Source of the DNA: Clitoria ternatea
Taxonomy: Eukaryota; Streptophyta; Magnoliopsida; Fabales; Fabaceae
Reading direction: 5' to 3'
DNA: 64,000 nucleotides
Assembly: GCA_037962975.1 (NCBI GenBank)
Contig: CM075675.1
Coordinates: 106,294,718-106,358,717 of the forward strand
Shown: positions 33,769-46,800 of the stretch, in pieces
Layout: each line of letters starts with the position of its first letter
How positions within the stretch are numbered: position 1 is the first letter of the stretch
The notes under the pieces: generated by a model
Seen by the model: the letters and a program-made list of their open reading frames with translations, nothing else
Told to the model about the DNA's origin: nothing
The model's database searches: none
Made by a program: the position numbers and the translations under genes

Positions 33769-34262
33769 TTACTTTTTTATTTTAAGTTTTATAAAATTAC
33801 CTTTGTAGTACAAGTTATGTGCAAAAAAAATTATAAGTTATATCTAAATAATTAAACATGTATTTCTATATTATTTTACATTTACCATCAATTAATTTGA
33901 TCAAATATTTTCAATATAATCTATTTTTAACTTTTATTTTTCAACAAACTTTCCGTTGTTAACAAACTTTTCCAATTAAATCCACGAAATAATCAGAATT
34001 ATCAATTAATATATTTGAGTACAATCCTTGAACAAGTTATTATATTTCGATAACAATATATTTGACCAAGATTATTGATAGAAAGATAGTAGCAGTACAT
34101 TTCCTCCAAAGAAAAAGAAATTAACAAAAACAGAAATTCATAAGATATTTACGATTTTCCATTTAAGATTGAAGATACGATAAGATAGGAAAGTAAAGAA
34201 AAAGTAAACAACACCCTGATCTCTCTCAGTATAGGGTTTCCCCTGTTTTCCTTTTTGAAAGA

Positions 34263-34268
34263 CACGTG
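34263..34268. promoter_or_regulatory. G-box (CACGTG) upstream of the DUF1645-like gene
   Basis: GACACGTGGCCC lies ~217 bp before the start codon. ACACGTGGC is the classical ABRE/G-box form bound by plant bZIP and bHLH factors. Function here is inferred from position only. Confidence 0.5.
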
Positions 34269-34331
34269 GCCCTAGTTTCCATATACCCTAAAATATAAAA
34301 AATGTTTATATACATATACATATACATATAC

Positions 34332-34353
34332 ATATATATATATATATATATAT
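34332..34353. repeat. TA microsatellite in the proximal promoter
   Basis: A TACATATACATA tract grades into (TA)n about 130 bp before the ATG. It may supply the TATA element, since no separate TATA box stands out. Confidence 0.6.
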
Positions 34354-34484
34354 GCCTCCTTGTGCCACCCACCTTCAACAACCATCACTGTACTGCTACT
34401 TCTTTTTTCTATCCCATTCAACAGACATTAACCTTATTATCATCTTCTATATTTTCACTTTACATTACATGATCCGCACCTGCA

Positions 34485-35627
34485 ATGGCTTCCGCTTGTG
34501 TAAACAACATCGGAATGTCGCCGGAGAATTTCCTCGACTGTCCCCCTTCTTTCTCTTGGCTCAGATCCAACCCTTCTTCCGACGACACCCAGACGGAACC
34601 TGACTTCGAGTTCCCCCTTGAACATCCGGCCACCATGCTCCCCGCCGACCAACTCTTCTCCGACGGCAAACTCCTCCCTCTCCACATCAAACCCTCCCAA
34701 CCCCATTCCTCGCCGGAAAACCCCAAATCCCGCCCTTCTTCCTCCGCCTCCACCACCGACCTCAATCTCTTCTCCCCCAAAGCCCCTCGTTGTTCCTCCC
34801 GCTGGAAAGACCTCCTCGGCCTCAAAAAACTCTACCAAACCACCAACAACCCATCCACCAAAACCACGTCGCCGTCGTCTCAATCTCCGTCCTCCTCCAC
34901 CTCATTCCCTAACAAATCCCTAAAACATTTTCTCCACCGCTCCAAAACGCCGTCGCTTTCCTCCGAAAGCGCGCCGCTCCTCGTCAAAGACTCTGATTCC
35001 GAATCTCTCTCAATCTCCTCGCGCCTCTCGCTCTCGTCGTCGTCCTCCTCGCACGAGCACGACGATCTCCCGAGACTCTCGCTCGATTCCGAAAAACCAA
35101 ACCCTAACCTAAATCCTAACCCGATCTCCCTCCACCGAAACCCTAACCCTAGGGTCCGTCTTGTGAAATCGAGACCCGCTTCCTTCGACGGCAACAAAAC
35201 CGATCACCACAACCGTGTTGGAAGGAGTCCGATTAGGAGAGAACAACATCACCACCATAACAACTCTACCGCCACAACCAACCATAACACCACCACCAAC
35301 AACGGTAGCAGCACGGTACAGTGCAGGGGAGTTTCGGTGGATAGCCCGAGGATGAACTCGTCGGGGAAGATAGTGTTTCAGAGCTTGGAGCGAAGCTCGA
35401 GTAGTCCTAGTAGCTTCAATGGTGGACCTCGGTTCAAACACAGGGGAATGGAACGGTCGTATTCTGCGAACGTTAGAGTCACGCCGGTTCTCAATGTCCC
35501 GGTTTGCTCCTTGCGTGGCGGTTCGAAGACCGGTTCGGTTTTTGGGTTCGGCCAACTGTTTTCTTCTCCTCAGAAGAAAGATGGTGTTGGTGGTGGGAAC
35601 AAGAGCCACGGAAGGAATCGGAATTGA
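34485..35627 (+). CDS. Intronless plant protein, DUF1645-like (380 residues)
   Basis: Single-exon gene starting GCAATGGCTTCC, a good plant start context. The N-terminus (MASACVNNIGMSPENF) and PSFSWL at 21-26 are followed by FEFPLEHPATMLPADQLFSD at 41-60 and GKLLPLHI. The ADQLFSDGKLLPL block is the hallmark of plant DUF1645-type proteins. LFSPKAPRCSSRWKDLLGLKKL at 95-116 and the C-terminal RGMERSYSANVRVTPVLNVP with CSLRG and FGFGQLF are also conserved-looking. Between them lie serine-rich (157-190), NPNPN-rich (206-222) and His/Asn/Thr-rich (254-275) low-complexity segments, so much of the protein is probably disordered. No signal peptide or membrane segment is seen. Function is unknown; the family assignment rests on motif memory. 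The coding strand is very C/T-rich, which explains several long chance frames on both strands. Confidence 0.85.
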   Translation: MASACVNNIGMSPENFLDCPPSFSWLRSNPSSDDTQTEPDFEFPLEHPATMLPADQLFSDGKLLPLHIKPSQPHSSPENPKSRPSSSASTTDLNLFSPKAPRCSSRWKDLLGLKKLYQTTNNPSTKTTSPSSQSPSSSTSFPNKSLKHFLHRSKTPSLSSESAPLLVKDSDSESLSISSRLSLSSSSSSHEHDDLPRLSLDSEKPNPNLNPNPISLHRNPNPRVRLVKSRPASFDGNKTDHHNRVGRSPIRREQHHHHNNSTATTNHNTTTNNGSSTVQCRGVSVDSPRMNSSGKIVFQSLERSSSSPSSFNGGPRFKHRGMERSYSANVRVTPVLNVPVCSLRGGSKTGSVFGFGQLFSSPQKKDGVGGGNKSHGRNRN

Positions 35628-37743
35628 CGAAACTACCCTCCAGGAAAAAAAGAGGAATGAGAGGGTAACCAAAATAATAACATAAAAGTTAGGTTTTTTG
35701 TGTTATTTACGTTTTTGCCATTCGATATTATTATCAATCAAATTGTGTTGGTGTTTTTTTCTTCTAATCTTGGAGATGGAAGTTATTGCAGGAGGAGCAA
35801 GACATTGTTGACTGAAGGGTTTTTTCTTCTTTTTGTATTGTTAAAACTTTGCATCAAAGTTTTTAGATTAATGTAAATAGGCGAGGTGGGATTTTTAGAT
35901 GCTGTTGATGTTCTTACTTTTCATGATGATGATAAATATCCAGTTACTGTTTCTAACATGCTTAACTTATTTATTTTCTTGGCAGTGATAAATGGAATCT
36001 CTTTTTGTAATAGGGAAAGTTGAGTTTTTTATTAAAATATTTTTTTGAGATCTGTAGAGGTATCATGTTGGGGTTATCCAGTGTGTCTGTTTGTGATTAT
36101 AAATATTTTTGGTGGATTATTTTTTACTTTGTTGTTGTTTTGGTGTGAAGTGTTTTGGGAAATGATGCCAAGAATTCAAACAGAGGCGCCAGCTCTGCTG
36201 AATTATTTTTTGCACGTCAGTCTGATCCCAAACCTTCATGTCTACTGCTACTAATTTATTTTTTTACCTCTGCTTGCATTTAACTCAAAAGCTATGTGAC
36301 AAATTTAACGTATCTTATTTTTTAATGTTTGTGTATCTTTTAAACTTATAATAGTAATATTATATTTCATGGAGGGTGGGAGTTACTCACACTCTGGCTG
36401 AGTGGTCGGTGGTCCACACCTGAAGCTGAGTGTGAGTGAGTTTTATGGAAGATTCAATTGGGTGGGGCTAGTTTCCTTTGCATTTAATCAAAATGTGTAC
36501 TTTGATTGGGGACATGGGATGAGTTCCCTGAACGGATTTATCAACTTTGAATGAATAATTTAACACAATTTCACTATTTTAAGTTCCTTTTTCCCCCTTT
36601 CTGAGTGGATGATGATAAACTTGGCTTTGAGATCTTTTCATTGAAGTGAAATTTGATTCATCTATGTGTGTATCTATCTATCTATATCCCCTTTTGGGCA
36701 TGATTATCCAACCAATGGGTCCGTCCCTAATTAGATATGGTAGGTCCATTTCCTGTTTGCTGCAAGCAATTTGATATTCGCTACAAATCAAAATGCATAA
36801 TTGAAGGAAAGGATATGTTCAAAAGTTCAATGCCTTTGGACCACCCTCCTTGATAGAAATGGTTCTATTTCCGTGGTACTATGTTCTGCCCTTAGTCACA
36901 TAGAAATCATATACTTGTGGGAATAATTAACTTGCAATTACTAGTTACTAAGACCCAAACAAACTACGTAATTGAAATTTGAAAAATTTCATACTATACT
37001 TTTCCTTGTAGTTACTATAGAACTAGGAGGCAAAAAAGTCAATAGTAGAGAATGAGTAGGAAAGTCAAGGAGGTAACATATTGATGCTTAAAATAATTTT
37101 AAAAAAGGATTGGAATATGCTAAAATCACGTGGCTAACATGTTGTATGCCTTTTCAGCCTAGCTACCACTAAAGCCAAAGCCCATGTTCTGAATTAAATA
37201 AGTCTCTCGTGTTTGGATCACTCAGTGTAACGGATATGGATGGGAGGAGACAAGTTCTTTTCTAGCTCAATTTTTTATGAAATTGTCATGCCACTTTATT
37301 TGAATCCATATTTTTATCTAATTTTAGATTTATACAAGAGTTTATTGAAGTGATCATTCTTATACAGTTTATTTTTGTTATTTCATATATCATTTTATGA
37401 TATTAATGAAATATTAAATATTTTTTCTTAAGTACATTTTTCATCAATTACTGGTTAAGAATGTTACAGTTTTTTTAACATCGTATTTCCTTCGGGTTTT
37501 TTTTGCACTAATACGTAGTGTTATTTCCCAAAAGAAAAAAAAACATGAATTTAGATTAGAAAAACGTGCGTATGAATATCACACAAATTCAGGCATTGTA
37601 TGCAACATTAATTCTTAGATTGGACTATCAGTTACACTCATAGTTAGTGCCAGTTCATATAAGAGAAAAAAAAATGAATTAGATTAGAAAGACGAAAAAA
37701 TAAAATTAATGTAATTAAATGGGAAGTTGAAGTTGGATATATA
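35628..37743. other. 3' flank of the DUF1645-like gene and gene-free spacer
   Basis: Probable 3' UTR for the first few hundred bases, with AATAATAACATAAAAG near 35670 and ATTAATGTAAATAG near 35868 as possible polyadenylation context. After that, spacer. A hairpin at 36385-36437 is the only structure that stands out. Confidence 0.5.
36385..36437. repeat. Short inverted repeat with a tRNA A-box-like core
   Basis: ACTCACACTCTGGCT and AGCTGAGTGTGAGT form a stem, with GTGGTCGGTGGTCCAC between them. TGGCTGAGTGGT resembles the RNA polymerase III A box, but no convincing B box follows at the normal spacing. Confidence 0.4.
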
Positions 37744-37889
37744 GCATGTTTGGTGTTGAAGTGAGGTTTTCTCCATTGAATTGTAGGAGTTTTTATTTTA
37801 CGGGTCAACAGAGTTTTGATTGTATATCAACTTTTAAATTTTTTACTTTAACTCAACTTCGATTTCCCAACTATAAACTAAACACCCCA
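37744..37889 (+). repeat. MITE-like element, copy C
   Basis: GCATGTTTGGTGTTG at the left, ACAGAGTTTTGATTGTATATC in the middle with part of the signature lost, and GATTTCCCAACTATAAACTA then AACACCCC at the right. Same orientation as copies A and E. Confidence 0.65.
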
Positions 37890-40800
37890 TGGTTTTGAGT
37901 AATCACGTGAGTTCGTTTAACACAAAAATCAGTTGTCGTTGTCTTGCAGAGTGGCGTCCCATCTTGCGCGCATGCTTTGGGGTTTGGGGTTCTCTGTCTC
38001 TATGAGATTATGAACCAACACTAACTCGCTGCTGCTATTTGATTTGACATTTTCTCTTCAATACCACCAAGAATATACTTTCATTCATATTTCTCATTTT
38101 GAAAATTCTTCTCCAGACATTGCTAACGGCTAAGGACAATTAATATTCAACAAAATTATATTATTTAAATTACAAACACATAAATTATTAGTTTCGTTTG
38201 ACTCTGTAAGTAAATCTTTTTAATTTTACTTTGTATATATTTATTTTAATACTTGATTTCAGAAAGTGATGTTACATTGCTTCACTTTAAGCTTTTTCCA
38301 TTACCTTTTTTTTACTAGTATAGTTAATATCTGAAATAAATAAATTTTGTCATATTCTATGGAATCGGATAGATAAGAAAATGATGAAAAATAAGAATAT
38401 TTTCTTTCAATGTTTGTTTAATTATTTTTTATATTTAGGCTAAAAATATTCACATTATAATAGAATTAAATTTTTCGTTGAAGTTTGCTCTTTCACAAAG
38501 TTTAAGACATTCTTGAACTGTTTAATTTCGTCTTGTGATAGGAAAAATATTTGTGGATCGTTTACACTAAAATACTTATTTTCTAGCTTTTATTAAGTTG
38601 GTGGACCCATCAATTTACATGTGAATATATTGTAATAATTATATATTTTTTTCTCATTTTCATACCTATCAAATGTGTTTTCTTACACTTCTTTCTATTT
38701 TTCTCGTCATTTCATTATCTTCCAAACGGGCCACAAAATAAAACTCCCATAAAGTATAAAAGGTGATTCATTCTATTTTAAATTCTTTTGTTTACGTCAG
38801 ATTTTTTAAATCAATAGAAATAATGTTATATTAAAAAAGATATATTTTAACGAATAATTAAACATTATTTTGTAGAATTGATAATACTATAATATTTTTT
38901 TTATAAAGTTTTAAATGAAAATTTAGTTTTATTTTTGTTGCCGAATGAAGTTTCACTTTAAAATAAGACGGGTAATAATCGATGCATGGCATGGCATGGT
39001 ACTACAACACTTTATGCTTTCTAGCTTGATATCGAAACTAAGCAAGCTAAAAAGTAGCCCATCTTATCGTTTTGTTTAGGCGTCTCTCGGATTTTGATGC
39101 ATAATGCATTTGATATGATATGATTATGGGTGTGGTGTTTGACCAGTCCTAAGTGGGCACTCTTCATTATAATACCACATTTGTTCCCATTAGAGTTTGG
39201 GCTTTGTGACAACGTGAAAATGGATGCACCTACCCATCACTTCTTTTAATACTCACTCATGTCTGTTTACTGTGTCCCAATACAGCACCACAAGGGTAGT
39301 TTTGTCTTTCCACTTTGTGGGTAGGGTCACATGCCCCAAACTGATTCCCTATTAAACCCTGGATTCTTGGCATGTTTTGCTAATTAATTCGCATTCTTTA
39401 TTGCACTAAGGAAGCCTAGTGTGTGATGTGACTTATACTAGTTTGGTTAGTGAGTGAGCTCCACTTTGTCATTACTTTCTCTTCACTTTTTATTATAGGG
39501 TTGTTGAGGATACGTGCAATCATTTCTATCTTGTGAGGTAAATCAGCTGAAAAGCAACCCCGGATTAATTAATGGCAAGTCTAGTATAAAAGATTCTGCT
39601 CTAATTTTAAAACCAGCCACATAGGCTCCAATTGATTAAACTAAATTATTAGCACTGAAAGGAGGGGGTGTATTTAAAGTGTGACCTCTTTGATCTGATT
39701 TTCTGTGTCTTGTTAAAAGAAAACAATTTGTTTGTTGAATAATGAGAGAAGCCTGCAAAAGGCTGAGGGGAGTTTTGGGGCATCAAAGAGAAAGAACGTG
39801 CCATGTACAGTCGGGCCTCTGCATAGATTCCCCCTCATCCAATCCCTTTAACCCTATCATATGCATCACTGCCCTCCCTCTCTCTTGCATAGGGAGTGGG
39901 TCAGTACACAAAAAGGGATGAGGAAAGGAGAGGGTGCTGTGGCTAAAAAGGGGTGAGATGAGAAGAGTATCTTTAGATAGGGAAGGCAGACAAAAATAAC
40001 AAAAAATTTCTGTATCGTAAAGATAAATAGTTAAATGAGTTTTATGATATGATTAATTAAATCAATCACTTCCTGTTAATTAGTCCCTATACTTTTCAAA
40101 AAAAAAGTTGGCATGACATTTGAGGGAAGAGAAGATATATGGCTGACCTGGGGAAAATGTCTCTGTCCTCATCTTCATCTACATTACCAGTGTCCCCTTG
40201 TGAGATTGAAGGCCAGGTGCATGAGTGGATGTTTTAGAAATAGAATAATGCTACACCTATGAGGTTCGTACTACAGTGTGGGGCATGTGAACTACTGGAG
40301 TTCACATCACAGTATCTACATGAGCTGGACTGGGAAGGATAATTTGTTGTTGTTATGTTAAGAGTATGTCATAAAACTGAAAGGGGTTCGGGTCCCTTTG
40401 GAATTTAGTACTGCATGGACAACTTTTTTTACGGTTTTACTGTAGCTCAATCAGAAGGAGGGTTGGATCTGAGATGTATAGCCTTTTTTTTTTCTTTTCT
40501 TTTCTTGTTCCTCCACTAGTGCAGCAAAACGACAACAGCAAACCAAGGCATGATTCCAGCCATTTGCTTCAGGGAACAAGATTTGGTAATTCTGGGGAAG
40601 TTTTGCATGTGTCACCAAATGGATCGTATCTTTTGTGTTTAAATATAAACATGTACGGTCTTCATGTATTAAGTGGGCTATATCAGTATCACCATCTAGA
40701 TGATGTGGTGCATGGTGGACCCAATAGCTCAATGGAATTGGGTTGCACACTTTGTTTCAGAAGTTCAATGGGTCGATTTACTTACAACCAGCAAAGCATG

Positions 40801-41552
40801 CTAATTTTGACGGGATGGTTGATTAGTAGCCCCACCATGCTATGAGTTCCTGTTTTCCTTATTTCTTTTTCGTTTCCTAGCTGCAGGGAATGGGGTGACA
40901 GGTTCTAGTAAGATATGTATTGGAAAGCATAAATTTGAATACTATCAAAAGTGATAGCAAATACAGAACTCTTTTAAGTACAAGAAAATTACTCCACCCA
41001 TTTCATATTAGTTGTCATGCTATGTTTTTTACACAAGAATCAATAAATCAAATTAATTCATCAAAATTATTATCAACTTTTTAATATTTTTCATTAACCA
41101 TAATAGAATACGTTGATGCAAGAAAAATAATAAAACACATTAAAAAGCACAGCACTAAAAAAGTAAGCATTAAATAATGATGTGTATATTTCGCGAAAAA
41201 AAATTAAGGCTTCAATGGTATCATAAAATGACAAGTAAAATGGATTCTTTTTTTTTTTTTTGTAAAGTGACGGAACATATGTAAATAAGTTAACTTTTAT
41301 CATTAAAGACAAGTTTCCGATTAAAAATACTAATTAATTAGTGAATGAAATGAATTATTTTATTCTTGAGATTTCAAAAACAATGAAAATAAATAATCTA
41401 AAGTATAACTTTTGAAACTGGATGCCAATTTTGAAGTCCTTAATTGGCACCAAGCAAGTATGTATCTAGCAAGAAGAATTCAATTTAAGGGGCTAGGGAT
41501 GTATTACATAGTACATAATGAAAGCATGGAAGCAGATTAAGCTGGTGACATT
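37890..41552. other. Gene-free intergenic region
   Basis: No coding feature could be supported. Overlapping frames at 40451-40845 on both strands match nothing recognisable. 39740-39960 is locally GC-richer, with CT-rich and GA-rich runs, and could be a promoter or non-coding transcript, but no hairpin precursor is convincing. A 9-bp perfect stem with a 5-nt loop lies at 40285-40307. 41400-41552 is probably 3' UTR of the minus-strand gene that follows. Confidence 0.5.
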
Positions 41553-42603
41553 TCACCCAGGACCTTCGGTGGTTGTTTTCTCTGCAAAATTGCATATAAA
41601 ACAAGTTGGTATTAAAAATATGAATGAAAAAAAGGTTGAAGTATGTAATGATTAATCATATCAATGCAAACTAGTGTGGTTACAAGTGTTGCATCGTAGT
41701 ACATCAACAAAACTAATTATCCAACCAAGGTAATTCAACAATATCTCTATCGTATCTTCTCTTGTTACAAAATATCCTATGCATGCTTGATCTTCTTGTC
41801 ATCTACAAAGACATACAATTCACTTTGGCAAGTCATCAATATTCTATATCAGATTACCACATGCCTGGATTTCTGACCATTTTGTCAAGTAGTCAATCCT
41901 AATCAGCTCAATGTGCCTTACCCTTTTTTTGCAGACCTCAAGTACTTCCGTTCTCATTACAATCATATGGTAGAAAGTATTAACTAATAGGGTTGTCAAA
42001 ATCTTCAGTGGTCCTAGCAGCAGTTTAAGCATACAATGCATACTGACTACTTTCCATATCAAGCCAGAGCAGCTGTGATGCTTCTTGGCTAGCTGATAGG
42101 ATAACTATTCCAATGATGCGATAATTGATCTGCAATGTCAGCTAGAGTGATTGATCAGTGTTTTGTTGTGGCAAGTGCATGTGGGTTCTAGAGTTCCTCT
42201 TAAAGGATAAAGTTCAATTGCAAAGTAATGGGAAAAGTTGTCAGGGAACTTTCTCCAACTAAAAGGAAAGCACGTCACAGCTAGGCTAAGAAGAGGAATA
42301 CTGCAGTGGTACATGGTGATGCACTGGTGCAGACGCAGTTCAGCTTATTAGCATGAAACTGATGAAAGACAAGAATTATTAACTCCAAATGTATGGCACA
42401 AAATACCAGTTTTCCTTAGTATTTGCATGGAAGAGCGTTTTAACAATTCACTTGGTACAGGAAAGGGTGGCTGACATGAATAAACTTTGATGGTGGTCAT
42501 GCTAGTAACCCTGGACATCTTATTCTTGGACAACTTGGCCCTACAACAACCACTAAAGCAAAAGCCAGTTGAGATGGTAAAACCAAAGAACAATCAGACC
42601 TAA

Positions 42604-42646
<43 letters not shown>

Positions 42647-43854
42647 TTATGGTGATTTGCACTAAACAAATATAAATGATGCTATATATAATAGTGCTAG
42701 GTTAAACTATTTTTTAAGGTCATAACTATTTTAGGATTTTTGGATTAGTCCCTATACATTTTGAAAGTTTATAAGCAGGTCACTATAATAAATTTTTGAA
42801 TCAATCAATTGTAATTGTGTGTCTGATGACAATTCTTTTAAATGCAAAGACTTGATTACAAACTTCAATTAGTTCTGGGACTTGCTTAAAAATTAAACAT
42901 ACAACCTAGTCCTTGAACTTCTTCAAATTTGTAATTTGCTCTATGCAATTAATGGTTCCCTAATGTCATTGAAGACATTGACCTAATTACATATAATTTA
43001 GAAGTTGAAGCTTGAGAGACTTGATTACAAACTTGCAATGTGTGGGGACTTATTAAAATATCCCTCAAAAGGGGCCTGCAGAACTATTACCCTTGAAATT
43101 ATTTGACCAGAAAATCACTTGCCCACAGTTAGAGAAGAGAGAAAATTATAATAGGTCCAATCAGTGCACATGCCACAATTTCAGATTTTGTCATGACAAA
43201 TGTTACAATGACTAGTAATTTAATCTGGAACCCTTTAGGAATAGATTGTTGACAAAAAAGGTCAGACAGTACATCACTGTAAATCTTATTTGAGCGTTGC
43301 ACATACCAATAATGCTTTTTTTTTTGGGTACTGAAGAGGAGCTTATAAGCTCCTAAGGGATAACAATGGACCTCACCCGAGTCCCCAACCGCATCATCAA
43401 GAATGATTTGACCACACCCATTTGGGGGTCTAGTAAACAAATGCGAGCCATAATCAAGACTCAACACAAAGTTAGCTAACCAATCCGCTAATCTACTACC
43501 CTTTCTATAACAATGGGATATCTTAACCTGCCACTCCCCATCCATGGTTCTAATATTTTGCACCAAGGAAAAACACCCATGGGTATCATTACACCCTTCC
43601 CGAATCAAATCCAAAACACTTGGAATCACTCTCCAGCCAAAGCACATGCACATGCTGCTCCTTTGCCAAGAGTAGTCCCAAATATATTCCCCAAAGCTCA
43701 GCCATCAACACACTTAAACACCCCAAGTTCTTCCCAAAACCCAAGAACCAATCACCATTGGAGTTTCTAAACACCCCTGCACAGCTCGATAAACCATTAC
43801 TCCTCCTACAAGCTCCATTTGTGTACGAGCTGAAGATAGAATATATATGAAGAA

Positions 43855-43885
<31 letters not shown>

Positions 43886-46800
43886 CTACAATACTAACAT
43901 TTACTAATTATTAGAAAATAGCTATAAAATAAAATCTCTGGACATGTACATACCATGAGTGGTGCCAATAGACAGCATGCGGTCTATATTATCAATCCGC
44001 CCTTGTATGGATTTTAGAAGTGAATTCAGTGATAAAACTCTTTTTCTAACACTAGAAATCTTGGCAGCATGCTGCATTATGAATGGCAAAGGTGCATCCT
44101 CCAGTAGCTGATCAAGTTCTGTCCACAAGAAAAGGTGAAATTCAGGTTAGCAAATAGGAGGGCTGGAGTACAAAGAAATTAAGGCATCCTATATTAATAG
44201 GCGAAGCTTCAGCAAAGACATTTGCATCAAGTAAAACTGAACAGAAGTTACAGAATATTTGCAAATTAGTATACTACAGCAGCATTAATATTCTTGGTAA
44301 AACACCCCAACACCACGGGGCCGTGAAAGAAGCATTTGCAGAACTTGCCTAAATGGGCCACATAACTTGTTCCAAGGTAAAACCGACAGCATCTTACTTA
44401 ACCAGAATCATCAATTGCAAGCACTAATTTAAGGAAAAAAAATTGTAAACAAATGTATAATTTGACTGAACTTGGAAGAAGAATTTCTTTAATGGTGCTA
44501 CTTCTGAATCTAGATCATATAACTTGCCAGTATAGCTTACTTATTCCAGTATATGAATCTTTCATGGGTGTTAAACTAATGTCATCAGATTAATACCACT
44601 TAATAACAGAATCTTATTGCAAACATTAATTTAAAGCAGCCAATAATTTTATCCAGTAGCACCTAAAAGACATCCTTCATTTAAAGTGAGACAACTGAAT
44701 AGTTATTTCCAGCTTTTTCTTTCTTAAGATTGAATATTCTGAAAGAGGCGAAAGCATGGAAAAGCAAGCCAATAGCAACTGACGCTTAACTTTTCTACCT
44801 CAAGTTAGCATAAGGTACCAAAGATACAGGAATGCCAAGACTAGAACTTCGGTGCAACTTTAAATACTTGTGGGAAGAATGAAGGTTCCAAGTCTAACTA
44901 CAGAAATCAAAACCCTGTACATCCCTGTGCACCTCAGCCCTCAGGCACACTAAGTGTCCGTTAGCAGTTAGGGAAACGGGGTTTAAAAAAAAAGAGAAAT
45001 CTAAAGGTTAATATTGATCTTTCACGTTGTTCGAGACAGTCAAAACTCCGTTTGACCGTAGGATGATTGTTTTCCTACACCCAAACTCTGTTTGGGTTAT
45101 CTCCGTTTGCAACCAAACGGGTTCTAAGACAGTGCATCTACATGAATTTCACATTGTTCTTTCTTCTGAGTGAACATAGAATAATTTGAATAACAGATAA
45201 TGTCTCACACTCTTATCCCTTGATGCCATTTCTGAGTTTTCAAAATATAAACATTAAAAGACTATGACCAAATGTTTTTTTGACCATGTAATAAAGGTGC
45301 CTACTATTCTCAATCAAGACTTGAGTTTGAGTTATTTCCAAAGTATCAGCCAGGGATAAACCTTGGAACCACATGCAAAATAGTGATATTGACTGTTACT
45401 CTCTCTTGACCTCATAGGAAAATAGTAGTCAATAGTGCATTATAGTGGCATTGCAGAGCAGCCTTGGGCTGCTACGGGATTCAAATCAAATAGCAGGGGG
45501 TTCTTCAAAGCAGCTGTTGCAGCTGCAAGTGCAGTAAAAAATTGCTCATCCATCTATTTTTTTGGTGTCCTAAGTTCTCATTCTGTTCTACTGCTCACCC
45601 CCTCTGTCCTATCCTCATGTTCTCTTCTGATCACCGATTGTTATTATTTAAACTTCATTGATCACCCATGAAGCTGTCAGAGCATACTACTGTGCTAACA
45701 TCATTGGCTTTGAGGCTTACTCTTAATTTCTTGATTTTTGTAGTTATTGACTTGTGCGTTTAGTTTAAGAATGCAACTTTTGATTATTAATTATAAATTA
45801 CTCTTCCACTTTGTAACTTCTTTTGAGTATTTATGTATGTGTAATTTAAATCATTAGCTTTATCCATAATCTATGGAGTAATGGGCATCTTGCTAACCAC
45901 TATCCCGCTATAGTGTTTGAGCCCAACTGCTATGTGTTGCTATCTAGGATTGATAACTATGAGGTATGAGCAAAACCTCACCAGTGCTTATATATCCACA
46001 AGAGTTTGCTTTTTTAGTACAATAGTGGTTTCAACAGAAAACCTACTTTCCCTGCATGAGCAAGTTCACTCGAGCCAGTCACACATAGTGCCCATTTAAT
46101 AACCCAATTATGGAAACAGAGTTCCATTGGAAATAATGGTCAGTATTGATCTCTTACACAATCCAACTTCATTTGGTCAACCGATTAAAAACTTGCTTGC
46201 GGCCAACCACATTCAGATAACTCTCAATTGGAAACCAAACAGGCACACTATATGCACACAATATACAATTCAACACGGATCTCAATTCACCAAGTAATCT
46301 AAGTATGTTCTCGGATTATATTTTTACAATTAGTTTATTTTAAGGTATTAAAAAAACAAGTAAACCCCAAACTTAGGCATCAAGGTCGTGTAAATGCAAA
46401 CATTTTAATATCTGAAATATTAGAAATCTCAATTGAGTCCATAACTTTACAAGAAGTCATTCATTTTACTGTTTTTTTACATTATTTTTCACCATGGTTT
46501 TTCAACTAAAAAGGATGGAACTGAATGTGTTTTATAAGAGCACGTTTGGTGGTCTTCCTCCTATGACCGTTGAGTGGGGGGAGATTTTTGATCCTAAAAC
46601 GGAGTTTTGATTATCTCGAACGACGTGAAGAATTAATATCAATCTTTAAATTTTTCACTTCAACTCAACTCCGTTTCCCAACTGCAAACCAAACACCCCC
46701 CTAAAACCAATGACTAAATTGAGGTTTTTAAAATACTAATGACTAAAATGTCATAAACATACAATTTCGAGAACTAACACGAGCATATACTCTATAAAAT

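Noticed and set aside
34455..35685. Several long frames on both strands around the DUF1645-like gene (up to 187 codons)
   Set aside because: The coding strand is C/T-rich and lacks stops in other frames; only the 380-codon frame has conserved blocks and a good start.
39740..39960. Possible microRNA precursor
   Set aside because: CCTCTGCAT and CTCTCTTGCAT words recall plant microRNAs, but no mature sequence matches and no long stem could be drawn.
40451..40845. Overlapping 99- and 123-codon frames on opposite strands
   Set aside because: No recognisable motif, no splice or promoter context; composition does not favour either.
43513..43850. Plus-strand frames of 76-85 codons
   Set aside because: Antisense of the LINE RNase H remnant.
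45435..45671. 78-codon plus-strand frame
   Set aside because: In intron 1 of the Snapin-like gene, with repeat-like flanks and no known motif.
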